A stretch of DNA of 64,000 nucleotides from Diphasiastrum complanatum (taxonomy: Eukaryota > Streptophyta > Lycopodiopsida > Lycopodiales > Lycopodiaceae): positions 46,009,835-46,073,834 of the forward strand of contig CM055104.1 in NCBI GenBank assembly GCA_029204225.1, in the 5' to 3' direction. The notes beneath the pieces are model-generated. The model did no database searches. It had not been told where the DNA came from and worked only from the letters and a program-made list of their open reading frames with translations. Numbering within the stretch: the stretch's first letter is position 1; each line of letters starts with the position of its first letter. A program made the translations under genes and the position numbers. Shown here in pieces: positions 1 through 11,350 of this stretch.

Positions 1-589
1 CAAAACACAAATTAGAACTCCTAAAAATCCATTATGGATCTACCCTTTAGACTTTCTAGAAATATAAAAGAAAACGTCAAAAGGTAACATTACCAGTTTT
101 TTAAATATATTTATTGCCTTTGACCAAAATTTTGGTCTAACACAACTCTTAAAGTTTGAAAAAGAAGAGAATTACCTTTTCCTTTTTTACAATACATACA
201 TCTGGCTTCGAATAGACCGATCTATAATTCATATAAGGTTATTGTTTCACAGGTTATTGCCACAATGTACTGTTGTAACAAACAAGATACATTCATAAAA
301 GGTCGGAATTTTGAGACGCTTTTCAAAAAAATGGTTTTATGAGGGATAAACTATGTCTTATCATCAATAACTTACTTATGTCAGATTTCTATCCGGTTTT
401 GTCTTACTCTTTACCACATGATGTCGATTGTATTTTGGTGGGCAGTCAGCTATCCCTTACTTACTCTACCGATGGACATGCTAAAAATGTAACTTTGAGA
501 AAGTAGGCATACATCCTATCCAAAAGGCAGTGATGGATGGATTCTACCTACATACATCACTTCAAAGGTGTGTTGGCTGCATCATGATG
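1..589. other. no recognisable feature
   Basis: AT-rich sequence. I see no coding pattern, repeat or RNA gene that I can support. Confidence 0.4.
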
Positions 590-1632
590 GTTTCAGGATG
601 CTGCCTCTTTGGGTTATGGGGATCCCCTTCCTCCGCCTAACCATTTTATTCAGACACTGATTTGTTGTATGAAAAAGGCCGTTGAGATGCACAGTTTTGT
701 TATTAACATTGATAGGGCCACATGTTCTTCTACTGGATCTGAGGATAAGGTTCTTTGCCTGATTGATCTGCTTGAGACTATTGACTAGGTAAAGATTTAT
801 CTTGAGTTTGTTAAGTAGAAAGACACTTTGAGCTTAGTGGAAAATCTTTATAGTCGTCTTAATGATTTCATTGAAAGATTTGAAGAAGAGGAAAAATTCT
901 ATAATATGCACATTAGAAAAGTGTTCATGTGCTTGGAAAACAAAAATGGTATTACTCCTGCTATCCTTTCCCATTATGTTTCCGATGCTCCTCTTTCACC
1001 GCACCCTCTAGTTTTTACTGATGACCTTGATGAGGATAGTGCCTCTTAGCTCGAGATCTTCTCTCAAGACATTTGCGACATTGGTGACCTTTCTTCTTAT
1101 GACTTCTGCTAATCTAAAAGCTATCAAGTCCTCTTTGTTCCTAGCAGAATTATTGAGTACAAATCCACTCTCACCTCTTATAAAATCTAGAGTGTTCCTT
1201 CTGTCAATTTCCTTGCACCCATCTCTATTGATTTTTGGATCATGATGACTCATTTGACAAAAAAAGAAATACAAGTTTGCAAGCTGGCCACCCTTCATAA
1301 AAATCCTTCACTTGAGACCCCTGTTTCTTTCGATATCATTATTCGTATGAACAAACTCAAACCCTCTCGCTATCCCTCTGAGCAAACTTGGGCTAGAATT
1401 AGAGGTCACTTTGAAATTGGCTTCAATAGGATTGACTTACACCAAGCCATAGTCTAGAATTGAAAAAGACTTTTTTTTAAATGTAGATGTGATGAAAAAT
1501 GCAAAAGTAGCTCTTCTATCATTTGGTTTGACCATGCTATCTAGTTCATAATGAATAATCTTGCCAAGTTTTTTCCTAGTGCTTCCTTCCAAAATCAAAT
1601 GAATGCATTCTTTATGTGGCTTCATAAACCAG

Positions 1633-1650
<18 letters not shown>
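590..1650 (+). pseudogene. decayed ORF of unknown family
   Basis: Several open segments (about 606-788, 828-1049, 1242-1457 and 1551-1814) lie in the same forward frame, separated by single stops, over roughly 1 kb. That is what a once-continuous coding sequence looks like after point mutation. The segment at 828-1049 is charged and could form a coiled coil (FIERFEEEEKFYNMH). I recognise no domain. Its position next to a Copia relic suggests a retroelement-related ORF, but that is inference. A decayed host gene exon is the alternative. Confidence 0.35.
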
Positions 1651-2332
<682 letters not shown>

Positions 2333-2760
2333 AGTAGACAAAGTTGAATGGGCTAAGGTGCCAGGCTTTGCTTCCTATCTTTCTTCTTTTCTCTTTCTTA
2401 CTTGGCATGGCAGCTCCTCATACATATTAGAAAAAGGCTAGTTAGATTCTTTACTTATCATTTTACTTAAGTCAACAATGGGATAGTGTGTTCTATTCTT
2501 CCTATCTACCTTGAAGTTGGTATGGCATCTCCTCCAGCTAATATATTCCAAAATTTGGGTGTTCTCCATCCTTGCACTAGCTTGCAATGTGTGTAAGAGC
2601 ATTATTAATGTTCTAGGTTGAGTTCATTGGATATGAACATTGCTTCAATTTGCTTGTCTCATGTGGATCCAAGGTGAGAACACTCTAAATACTAAAAATG
2701 AGGCCCTTGTGTTTTGGGATTAAGAATGATGTCACGAACTTGAACATGATGTTGTTCTAT

Positions 2761-2876
2761 ATGATGATAATTTTTATTTCCAAAACACAAGGGGTACCCT
2801 CATTTTTAGCATGTTGTTCATTATATATGATGGTAATCTTGATTTCCAAAACACAAGGGGTAACTTCACTTTTAGC
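2761..2876 (+). repeat. short duplicated segment, two copies of about 50 bp
   Basis: 2761-2810 and 2827-2876 align with a few substitutions and share the core CCAAAACACAAGGGGTA. An inverted partial copy of the core (CTTGTGTTTTGG) lies at about 2707-2718. I cannot assign the repeat to a known family. Confidence 0.6.
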
Positions 2877-2988
2877 TAATCTTGGATCCTGTAGGAAAAT
2901 GATAACAATTCTTCCTCAGAGAACATGATGAAAGTTTGAATAAATCAAACTAATATTAGTGTCTTCAATCGGGTCTGTTTCTGATCTA

Positions 2989-3804
2989 TGTACTAATAGA
3001 ACAATTTTTGCCTTGATTGAATAAACGTGCGGAATTAGGAGACAATTTTAGACAATAAGAAACTATTGATCAAAAACGAATTTTTATAACTGAATCTGAA
3101 TCATCAATATACATCTCTTGCTATCTTATCTCGTTGTTGTGTCTCTGATTGAGTGAGTTACAATGAGTAGTGCACATGTATTTATATTGCTACAGGACAG
3201 GTCTTTTGGCCTTTTAATTCTGTAATAGTAGATCTAACCATTTACAACGGTTGATATTCAAATAGACGCTCTGTTTCTAGGGTCAAATAATTTCTATTCG
3301 CGAATATTTCACGACAGTCTATCTCTTCGTAACAGCTTCGTGTTTCACGAATTATTTGCGACACTTGTCTCTTCGCGATATTTTTGTGTTTTGCAAATTA
3401 TTCGCTACATATGACAATTTTGAGCTTGAAGAAGAATCCAAAATATTTCGTGAATTGTTCGCGACAATTTCGTGACATTTGAGGTTTGAACAAGAAACAA
3501 GATATTTCACGGCAAGATTCTGTTCGCGAATGTTTCGAGCTTCAACAAGAAAACCACGAGCTTCTACAAGAAACTGTTTCATGAATCTTTCGAGAATCTT
3601 TCGAGTTGGCTGAAAGATAAATTTTGCGAAACTTTCGAGAATCTTTTGCAAATCTTTCGAGTCTCAAGCAAGATAAATTTCGCAAATCCTTCTAGAATCT
3701 TTCACGAATCTTTCGAGTTCCTGTTCATTTCTTTCTCATACTTTGTCAAGTAAACTACGCACTTTGTTAGTAGAATCGAGATCTGTCTGATCAGGTGTTC
3801 TACA
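2989..3804 (-). repeat. LTR copy 1 (3' LTR on minus strand)
   Basis: About 816 bp. It carries repeated TTCGAGAA/TTCGCGAA-type palindromes between 3480 and 3720 and matches 3916-4658 along its length. Confidence 0.6.
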
Positions 3805-3915
3805 GCTCCCTCTCAAAGTGGGCAGTTGGATTAACCCCAATCTTCTTCGCTACTTCTCAAAGATTGATGACATCTTCTATTTTCTGAATTACTCTAGATG
3901 TGGCTTGCTGAAGGA

Positions 3916-4658
3916 TGTATGAAGAATAGAACAGTTTTTTGCCTTGATTGAATAAACGTGCAGAATTAAGAGACAACTTTAGACAATTTTAGACAATAAG
4001 AAACTATTGATCAAAAACGAATTTTTATAACTCTGAATATGAATCATCAATATATATCTCTTGATGTCTTATCTTGTTGTTGTGTCTCTGATTGAGTGAG
4101 TTACAACGAGTAGTGCACATGTATTTATATTGCTACATGACAGGTCTTTTGGCCTTTTATTTACAAGTCTTTTGGCCTTTGAATTCTGTAACAGGAGATC
4201 TAACCGTTTACGACGGTTGATATTCAAATAGACGCTTTGTTTCCAGGGTCGAATAATTTCTGTTCGCGAATATTTTGCGACAGTTTGTCTCTTCGTTATA
4301 GCTTCGTGTTTTGTGAATTATTCGCAACACTTGTCTCTTCGCGATATTTTCGTGTTTTGTAAATTATTCGCGACAAGATATTTCGGGACAAGATTTCGTT
4401 CGCGAATCTTTCGAGCTTCAACAAGAAAACCATGAGCTTCTACAAGAAATTGTTTCGCGAATCTCTCGAGAATATTTTGAGTTGGCTGAAAGATAAATTT
4501 TGCGAATCTTTCGAGAATCTTTCGAGTTTTAAGCAAGATAAATTTCGCGAATCCTTCGAGAATCTTTTGAGTTTCTGTTCGTTTCTTTCTCATCCTTTGT
4601 CAAGTAAACTACGCACTTTGTTAGTAGAATCGAGATCTGTCTGATCAGGTGTTCTATA
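3916..4658 (-). repeat. LTR copy 2 (5' LTR on minus strand)
   Basis: About 743 bp. The outer end reads TATAGAACACC where copy 1 has TGTAGAACACC, so the terminal TG has been lost by one substitution. Dense TTCnnGAA units occur at 4510-4517, 4544-4551 and 4555-4562. Confidence 0.6.
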
Positions 4659-5616
4659 GATCCATAAACAATATGTAGTTGATATATGATGGTAATTGTT
4701 ACAAGAGGACAAGTTGTAATCAATATATAATATGACACCATTATTGAGCTTCATATGTGAGAATCGATGACACTGAGGTCTCTAAACTTAAAGAAATATA
4801 GCACTTATGTTGATTTGGATTTTTGAAGTCAAGGAGTTCTTGAAGTTGTAAATAATAGTGAGGATGAATTGTCATCATGTCCTAATTCCATGGTTAGAAA
4901 ATCTACTAGCCATCTTGACATAATTATGTTGAGAAGGGCAAGCAAGCCATAGAAGGATCTAACCCTCCTCTAATATTGCCTTCCTATCATACCCAAGATG
5001 GAGTTATAATAGGTGGTTCAAAACTCCGAATGGAGGTTCTTTGGTAGTTGAATTAAAGTCCTCTTTTTAAAACATCTTCCCAAGTGGCATGCCATGTCAT
5101 TGAGACTTTGTCTTATGGTCAAAGCTCCAACTTGGTGGCCTCTTTGTACATTATTTTCTCCCCATGGCTTTTTGTTGATCATTCTTTTTGTACAATATTT
5201 TGTTGTGATAGCTTTTTCTTGAATTTTCTTTGGCCTATGTCGCTATTGCCCTGGGGTTTGTCCTATATTTGATGACATGGTTCCATTTTTTCCATTTCGA
5301 TTTAGTGCTCGTAAAACTTACAACACCAAAATACAATCTGTCATAAGATAACTCTATCAAAGGGATCATGGTAGGATACTCCACCACAAGAAAGGCATAG
5401 AGAATTTTTGTTTCATCTACTAACAAGATAAAGACTATCAGATGTCATTTTTCATGAAGGAAAAAAATCCAAGCTTGAAGGGGCCGAGAGCACACTTCAT
5501 GATGGTGGATCTTCTCATCTACCAATGATCCAAGATGGTGATGGGGAGGAGTCTTCTCAACCAAAAACTCCAAGAAAGTCATCAAAGGAGAAGGTCGCGC
5601 GTGGAAGGCTCATTTA

Positions 5617-5812
5617 TGTTGACAAAGGCAAGTGGTAATATTTATCATGCACTTTTCCTTTCTTTTGATGACCCTTCCAATATTCAAGATGCTTTGAAAT
5701 CAAAAGTTTGGCATGAGGCAATGATCTTGGAGTATGTTGACAAAGACAAGCAAGTTGAGAGTGGTAATACTTCACATGCATTTTTCATTTCTTTTGATGA
5801 GCCTTCCAATGA
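5617..5812 (+). pseudogene. Copia pol fragment with internal duplication
   Basis: The forward frame reads HALFLSFDDPSN, then DALKSKVWHEAMILEY, then jumps back to a second version of the same block, HAFFISFDEPSN, which runs straight into a GA microsatellite at 5813. The motif order is that of the linker and start of a Copia RT domain. The block from TATGTTGACAAAG to CCTTCCAAT is present twice (about 5617-5680 and 5732-5811) with differences, so a duplication or a recombination between two family members has occurred. Confidence 0.7.
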
Positions 5813-5830
5813 GAGAGAGAGAGAGAGAGA

Positions 5831-5864
<34 letters not shown>

Positions 5865-5942
5865 TTAATCAACTAATAGTTATCATTTCACACACTCAAA
5901 ATTTACAGCTTTGAACTAACTGACCAACAAGGACTGGAATGC

Positions 5943-5973
<31 letters not shown>

Positions 5974-6131
5974 GATATAGAGAGAGAGAGAGAGAATATT
6001 TAAACAATAATCAAGTGTTAACTGTCACTTCAGACTCAGAAGTCATCAATTTTACAATTAAACAGCCTCTGAACTGAAGAACAAGGAGTGTGACAGGCCT
6101 GCATGCATATGCAAGACATGTATATAGTATA

Positions 6132-6164
<33 letters not shown>

Positions 6165-6166
6165 CG

Positions 6167-6212
<46 letters not shown>
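5813..6212. repeat. cluster of GA, TA and GT microsatellites
   Basis: GA runs at about 5813-5830, 5845-5865 and 5975-5995, TA at 5947-5972, GT at 6136-6164 and a 44-base AG run at 6169-6212. The unique pieces between them contain two similar blocks ending in GAAGTCATCAATTT/C, at about 6037 and 6239. Confidence 0.9.
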
Positions 6213-6216
<4 letters not shown>

Positions 6217-6517
6217 GCTGATAATTGTCATTTCACTCTCGGAAGTCATCAATTCACAATCTCATATCCTCTGAACTGACAACAAGGAGTGCAACAAACC
6301 CAGACCAGGTTTTCGATGAACAAACTTGATCATGCAAAATAGCATGCGGACTGCGTTACTGCTATACAAATAAAACATTCAATGCATATTCCATATTACT
6401 CATGCTATGCAAGATCATCGCTTGGCTTCCCGAACGCGGCTAGCGATGATCCCTTCACTACCGAAACAGGGATTTTGTAGGCAATATTAATTTAAAGGCT
6501 TAGAAGCTTGATGTGCT

Positions 6518-7243
6518 TCACTGATCGACAGAAACTGGGTAAGATGGCTTCTTGCCGAATCTGTCGTATGAAGGGGCGCTGCTTTGTCGCTGCAGTTGAT
6601 CGCAGCTTCGCTCGCCCACCGACTGGGCACGCAAGCTGTGGGATCTTCTCAGGCTATCAGAAGCTTCAAAGGAGGGGTTGGTATACCACTTACCCTTGTC
6701 GAAGTTTTTCTCGTAGCTAGATGTGTCGTAGTTGAAGACTTCCGATCGAACGGGACGGATTTTTTTTGCCTTAGCTTTCAGCTTTCTCAACAATCTTTTC
6801 CAAAGAGGCACCTTCGATCCTCGGCATGGATTCAGAATATTATAGCGCGCAGTTCCCTTGCTCTTCTCTTTTACAGATGCAGTGTCCGGATTCCCCTTAT
6901 TTCCATTGCTCCCAACCTCCTGATCTGCGAATCTTCGAGCAGATAAAGGGACACTTGAAAGCTTTCTTGCTTGCGTGCTATTTCTAAATTGGTCATAAAA
7001 TCCGTTCTGCTTCATACGGGGTTGAAATTGGAGATGGCGACTCCATTCATATCCGCCAATCGCCCAAGAGGACTCCTGTTTCCTAGACGGAGGTGCAGTT
7101 GAGTAGACATGATTGCCGTTTCTGTTGCTTTTTCTATCCGGAACAGGTCCGTGTAACCATGTGTAGGCACCGGATTCCGCATTGTGCTCCGAGGCACAGC
7201 TATTGGAATTTGGAGCAGGCATTGCAGCCCCTAGAATATACAA
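6518..7243 (-). CDS. conserved plant-like hypothetical protein, 241 codons
   Basis: A single long frame on the minus strand with no repeats and normal composition. The protein is basic and Ser/Arg-rich. About residues 141-160 form a Lys/Arg-rich stretch (LWKRLLRKLKAKAKKIRP). This is followed by FNYDTSSYEKNFDKG and a Ser/Arg-rich tail (SDSLRRSHSLRAQS). From memory, small plant proteins of unknown function carry a similar basic block and a YD-x-x-SY-x-x-NFD motif, so I take it to be real. I cannot give a function. The start could be Met1 (7243) or the second Met at residue 8 (7222). A poly-basic segment suggests nucleic-acid or membrane contact, but that is inference. No membrane segment or signal peptide is visible. 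It lies downstream of the SNRNP35-like gene on the same strand, separated by about 5.9 kb. Confidence 0.65.
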   Translation of the reverse strand: MYILGAAMPAPNSNSCASEHNAESGAYTWLHGPVPDRKSNRNGNHVYSTAPPSRKQESSWAIGGYEWSRHLQFQPRMKQNGFYDQFRNSTQARKLSSVPLSARRFADQEVGSNGNKGNPDTASVKEKSKGTARYNILNPCRGSKVPLWKRLLRKLKAKAKKIRPVRSEVFNYDTSSYEKNFDKGKWYTNPSFEASDSLRRSHSLRAQSVGERSCDQLQRQSSAPSYDRFGKKPSYPVSVDQ

Positions 7244-7930
7244 TTATCTGTCACAGAAAGAAATAATTTTACAGAAGAACGCACAAGCAGTTTTTGGGCC
7301 AATACCTCTGGAATCCTTCAGCCGTGTCGAAGGTCCACGACAGGAATATAATCTGCTTCAAAATGAGCCGAGGTGGGTATTGCTGAGCTTCCTTAGATAC
7401 TGGACGCGCTGCTCCCAGGAAACGAATAATACAGCAGAAGACAAGGAAGCCTGATCGGCTTATGGCGAATTAGAGCATGCTGCTGCTGCTAGTTGAGGCC
7501 AGATCAAACAATCGTATGCATTCCACAGAAGCAACACTCTACAGCCGAGATAAACACGGGTGGAAGAAACAAACACAGCAGCATGATTCATCGAGTGGGC
7601 TGTCAACTTCTGGCATGCCCAGACATACAGAGACAGTTTGTCAAAATCTGCAACAACACACACGCTAGATCAATCATTTCTGCACCAATTCTCATGGGCT
7701 CAACGCGGATTCACCCCAAATTACTAACTGATCCCAAATCTACACGAAAGCAAGCAATCTACGAGGAGCAAGATCGATCGGGAGGCGGAAGGAAGGCATA
7801 GTTGGTTGGGCAGCTATCGCCAGCAGCATCTTTGCTTTGCTCGAACGGGAGAGGTGAGGGTCGAAAGGTAGGAGACGGAGGTAACTGGAAAAGCCCGTGG
7901 ATTTGATGGGCTACCGGTTCAGCAGGTCAC
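7244..7930 (-). other. upstream/leader region of the 241-codon gene
   Basis: This stretch is less AT-rich than its surroundings and carries no TE signature, as expected for a promoter and 5' leader. Several GT/AG pairs could support leader introns, but I cannot choose one. No protein is supported here; the short frames on both strands lack recognisable content. Confidence 0.35.
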
Positions 7931-8399
7931 CTTAACATGCTTTCATTGTACCTTAGTTTGACCCCCTACCAACCCACCAAGTGCTCGAGAAAACCGGCAA
8001 AATCTGGGAATGGAACAATCAAAAATCGATACCACAAAATCATTGACGATTTATTATACAAGCATATAAACCCTCTTATGAGTAACAGTCTTCAAAAAAT
8101 CGAGAAACTTTTAACAATGCAAGTTTTTTGTGGATAACCCATAAAACCGAGCACTACCAGTAACCGACCCTAAAGTGTCCCTTAATATTCGAGATTCCAA
8201 GCATTTCTTCATAAAACAAATAGGAAACTATTGATAAGGCTGCACAATTGTTCATCATTCCAAATTATTATAATTATTACTATTTTTTTTCTATTTTATT
8301 ATTATTCATAAATATGTGTGTATATCAAATAGATACATCATTCCAAATTATGGAACTTATAGTGGGGATGGACCACATTCTAGTCTCGCCATGGCTTTG
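7931..8399. other. no recognisable feature
   Basis: AT-rich intergenic sequence. The 103-codon frame at 8248-8559 is Phe/Leu/Ile-rich because of poly-T composition and is not supported as a gene. Confidence 0.4.
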
Positions 8400-8690
8400 T
8401 CACCTACATTTTGCTTTTTCTATTTCAATTTTGTACGACTACATTCATATTCATTTTTTTTCCTTTTCATGTTTTCTAGTTAGGTTCATATTCATTTTTT
8501 ATTTTGCTTTTTCTAGTTTGATTTTTTCTAGTTGGGTTCATATTCATTTTCTATTTTGATTCTTTATAGTTAGGTTCATGTTCCTTTTTAGTTGTGCTTT
8601 TTCTATTTTATAGTTAGGTACATATTCCAAATTGAATTTGGTTTTTCTATTTTGATTCTTTATCGTTAGGTTCGTATTCATGTTTTGCAA
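8400..8690 (+). repeat. degenerate minisatellite, about 50-bp unit
   Basis: Five to six imperfect units built from TTTTTCTAGTT, then AGGTTCATATTCATTTT, recur every 45-55 bases between 8440 and 8680 (for example near 8477, 8535, 8570 and 8665). Units differ by substitutions and short indels. Confidence 0.7.
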
Positions 8691-8893
8691 GCATTCTCCA
8701 ACCTCAAGGATATAAGTTCTAGTGACCTTCTTGATGGGTCGACTATAACGTACTCGTCATTTGGAGAATGACTGACTACGTGGCATTTGATCATAGGTTG
8801 TGAACAAACGTTCATAGCCATATTTTGGTACCTACCATCTTTAAACCTTAGCTACCTACCACTTGTCTACATGTCTGCATGACAATTACGTCA

Positions 8894-9016
8894 TGTAGCA
8901 GGCGTGACTAGGCCTGCTACAGGCATAGCAAGTCACCAACATACTTGTTGCAGAGCGGGCTCAGTAGGTACTGGTGATTGATACACCAGGTAGCAAGGCC
9001 ACTCACGCCTGCTACA
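8894..9016. repeat. inverted repeat, 27-bp arms
   Basis: 8894-8920 and 8990-9016 are reverse complements with about four mismatches, centred on GTAGCAGGCGTGA. A 69-base spacer lies between. No protein is inside. It may be a foldback or miniature inverted-repeat element, but I found no convincing target duplication. Confidence 0.65.
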
Positions 9017-9144
9017 TAGTACATCATGATGAGGCAATTAGGTCACACATTCTTTCACCCAAGTGCTCTTTGGTTTATGCCAAATTGAGGGGATGGGGTG
9101 TCTTCTAATCCATGACTCAATGTATGAGCCATACCAGTTACCCT

Positions 9145-9570
9145 AGAACCCACCGAAATGGAAAGGTCACTAGAAACGTTCTTTCTCAAGCATAAACGAT
9201 GGCAAGATAGTCCATATTTTATTTATGGATGGAACAATTTTTATGGGCCATACTTTTGACTTTTTAGGGGCTTTATTCATACCAAGCATTAAGAATCTCC
9301 TTAAGACTGTATTTTGCTTCTAAAGCTTCTTCATTGCGCATTATGTTGCTTTCTTACTTACTGTGTTTTTGAAGGCATGCCATGTATTGGGGAATGGATT
9401 TTTTAGTGACCTTCCACTAGGTAAAACAATTGAAAAATGATGAATGAACCATTATTAAATGATCATTGAGCTCAGTGGACAGGTCCCTGGAAAATCTCGT
9501 CCCAAGCATAAAGGATGGCAAGGTAGTCACCTCTTTGTGGGTTGAATTTTCTTATGGGCCACACTTACTT
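9145..9570 (+). repeat. pair of diverged direct repeats
   Basis: 9145-9255 and 9480-9570 share CAAGCATAAASGATGGCAAG followed at similar distance by TTATGGGCCA. The two have drifted strongly. No family is recognised. Confidence 0.5.
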
Positions 9571-10984
9571 CTTATGGGTTGCAATTTCCTTCGAATATCA
9601 CATAATGACACGTCATGTCAAATTCTTTACTCCTAATAAACCCTACCATATGTTATAGCTTTTTCGAATATGTACAAAAAGCATATGCATTAGCTAAGCA
9701 CAGTTTGCCAAACAACTTAGTCACGATGTTCTCCTCATAAGTTTTTTCATAAGACACATCTTTGCATGATTAATGCGCCTTAAGAACTGACAACAACAAA
9801 TTTATTACTTGTCCAAGATTTTATATCATGATATTGTCTCTAGCCAGAAGATTACACTAAAAGCAAATGAGCTTTGAGTAAACACGGTTTTACATATGTA
9901 ACATGCATTGTTAAGCTCAAGAACATTACCATGATGTAATTGTAGTAACCTTTGAAATTTTGTAGAAAAGCTTTTATGAGCCAAATGAAGATTTTGTACA
10001 GTTCACTATATATATTTAAATCCCACCATGGACTCCCCTTTACTTAAGGGTTCTCAAATCATGATGTATGAAACTGATCTTTACATTCACCTTCAATTGT
10101 GGTATCAAAAAGTTACAGTCAACGGGCCTGTTGTAGCCTTTCACATCACACTTGTCACAAGAAAATGCTAGTGGAAAATTTAATTCATCATGTAAAGTTG
10201 ACCCAAACTTGTACTTGATGTAATCCAAAACTAACGCAAGGTCAAGACCAACTGATTGGGTTGGGTAAAAGTGTTAAGTATTGCCACATCGGCATAAGCT
10301 TGGAACCATGTTGGTTGCATTGTTGATAACCTTGTGGTCTTTGTTTAAGCAATTATTACTTGATGTACAATGTATATTCACACAAAAGAGCAACCTTGAA
10401 ATGATGCATTACAACAAAGAAAATGCTTGTTAAGACTTACACCCACAACATTCATCTACACACGAAATTTTTTCCAAAGCACTAAACCTTTCTAGGACTA
10501 TATGGGCTATAATGCCCAAGCAATGTCTCCTATTATGGGCTTTATAACAACTTTTTAATAAAAGCTTTTCACAAAGGAATGGATTTTCATTCTAATTCAG
10601 AATGTATGAGGACAACTTATATGTACAAAACTATAGGTTCCTCTTTTATCAAGGTATGTCATAGCCTTTTGCTTCCTTACTTTAAGCCATGTCCCTATGT
10701 TCCCCATGACCCTAACTTCCCCATGACCAAGAGTCCAACCTTATGCCTTGTATTTTTTTTCTTCGAAAAGACAACATAAACCCCCAAATCACCTTCAAAA
10801 TGACACCTTGTTATGCTTAGCATGTTAATGTGAAGCACTTGTTTATTCCCTAATTTGCTTCCCATCTACATCTGAACATGCAAGCAACCTCAACATATAT
10901 ATCTTTTTTTTGTTGGCCTTGCTCTAAAAGGTTAGGTAGTGTTTTATTTAATCTTGTAAGATGTACTTAGTTTTATTATGTTAT
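9571..10984. other. no recognisable feature
   Basis: AT-rich intergenic DNA. I see no coding pattern or repeat that I can name. Confidence 0.35.
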
Positions 10985-11315
10985 GATTTGTGTCAAGGTT
11001 CGTCTAAGATGTCACATTAATGAGGTATGTTCTGAGTTTAGTCTTCAACGTATCCCAAGCATCTTTGGGAGAGACACATGCTCCTATCTCCTAAAAGTCT
11101 CATTGGACACAATCATCTTGATGCAACGAAGTGCCATTCTAGATCTCTTCTCGAATCTCATATTCTCTATAAGGACTTGAGGCTCCTCCTCAATCCCCAT
11201 CAATACATCTATGAAATCTTGAACCAATAGGACTGATTCCATCCTCACTTTCCATATTGGATAGTTTGATGAAGTCAACCTCTCACTTGCTTCCAAAAGA
11301 AATGCTCCAATTAAA
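10985..11315 (-). pseudogene. Copia gag fragment
   Basis: The minus strand reads [20 protein letters not shown], then a VLMGIEEEP block and LRCIKM. A frameshift is followed by residues resembling the A(K)xAWDTLK block. The same order appears in the Copia gag at 39619-40056 ([43 protein letters not shown]). This identifies the gag N-terminal domain (the DUF4219/UBN2 type). Only about 110 codons remain and both ends are lost. Confidence 0.8.
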
Positions 11316-11350
11316 GCAATCAGAAAATTGTTGTGGTACACAAAGTACAC

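Larger units (their letters stand above)
2989..4658 (-). mobile_element. collapsed LTR retrotransposon, two LTRs around 111 bp
   Basis: Two long similar segments, 2989-3804 and 3916-4658, stand as direct repeats. On the minus strand the short piece between them ends in a purine-rich tract, CACTTTGAGAGGGAGC, directly before the repeat start TGTAGAACACC. That is the arrangement of a polypurine tract and 3' LTR of a plant Copia element. The interior has shrunk to 111 bp, so the element has lost its genes. The outer flanks read GATCTA on the left and GATCCA on the right, a possible mutated target duplication. No clear primer-binding site remains. The two LTRs differ by indels and many substitutions, so the insertion is old. 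Confidence 0.6.

Noticed and set aside
7248-7305. A 58-nt intron (GTATTG...GACAG) in the leader of the 241-codon gene
   Set aside because: Shorter than plant introns normally are and not needed by any frame.
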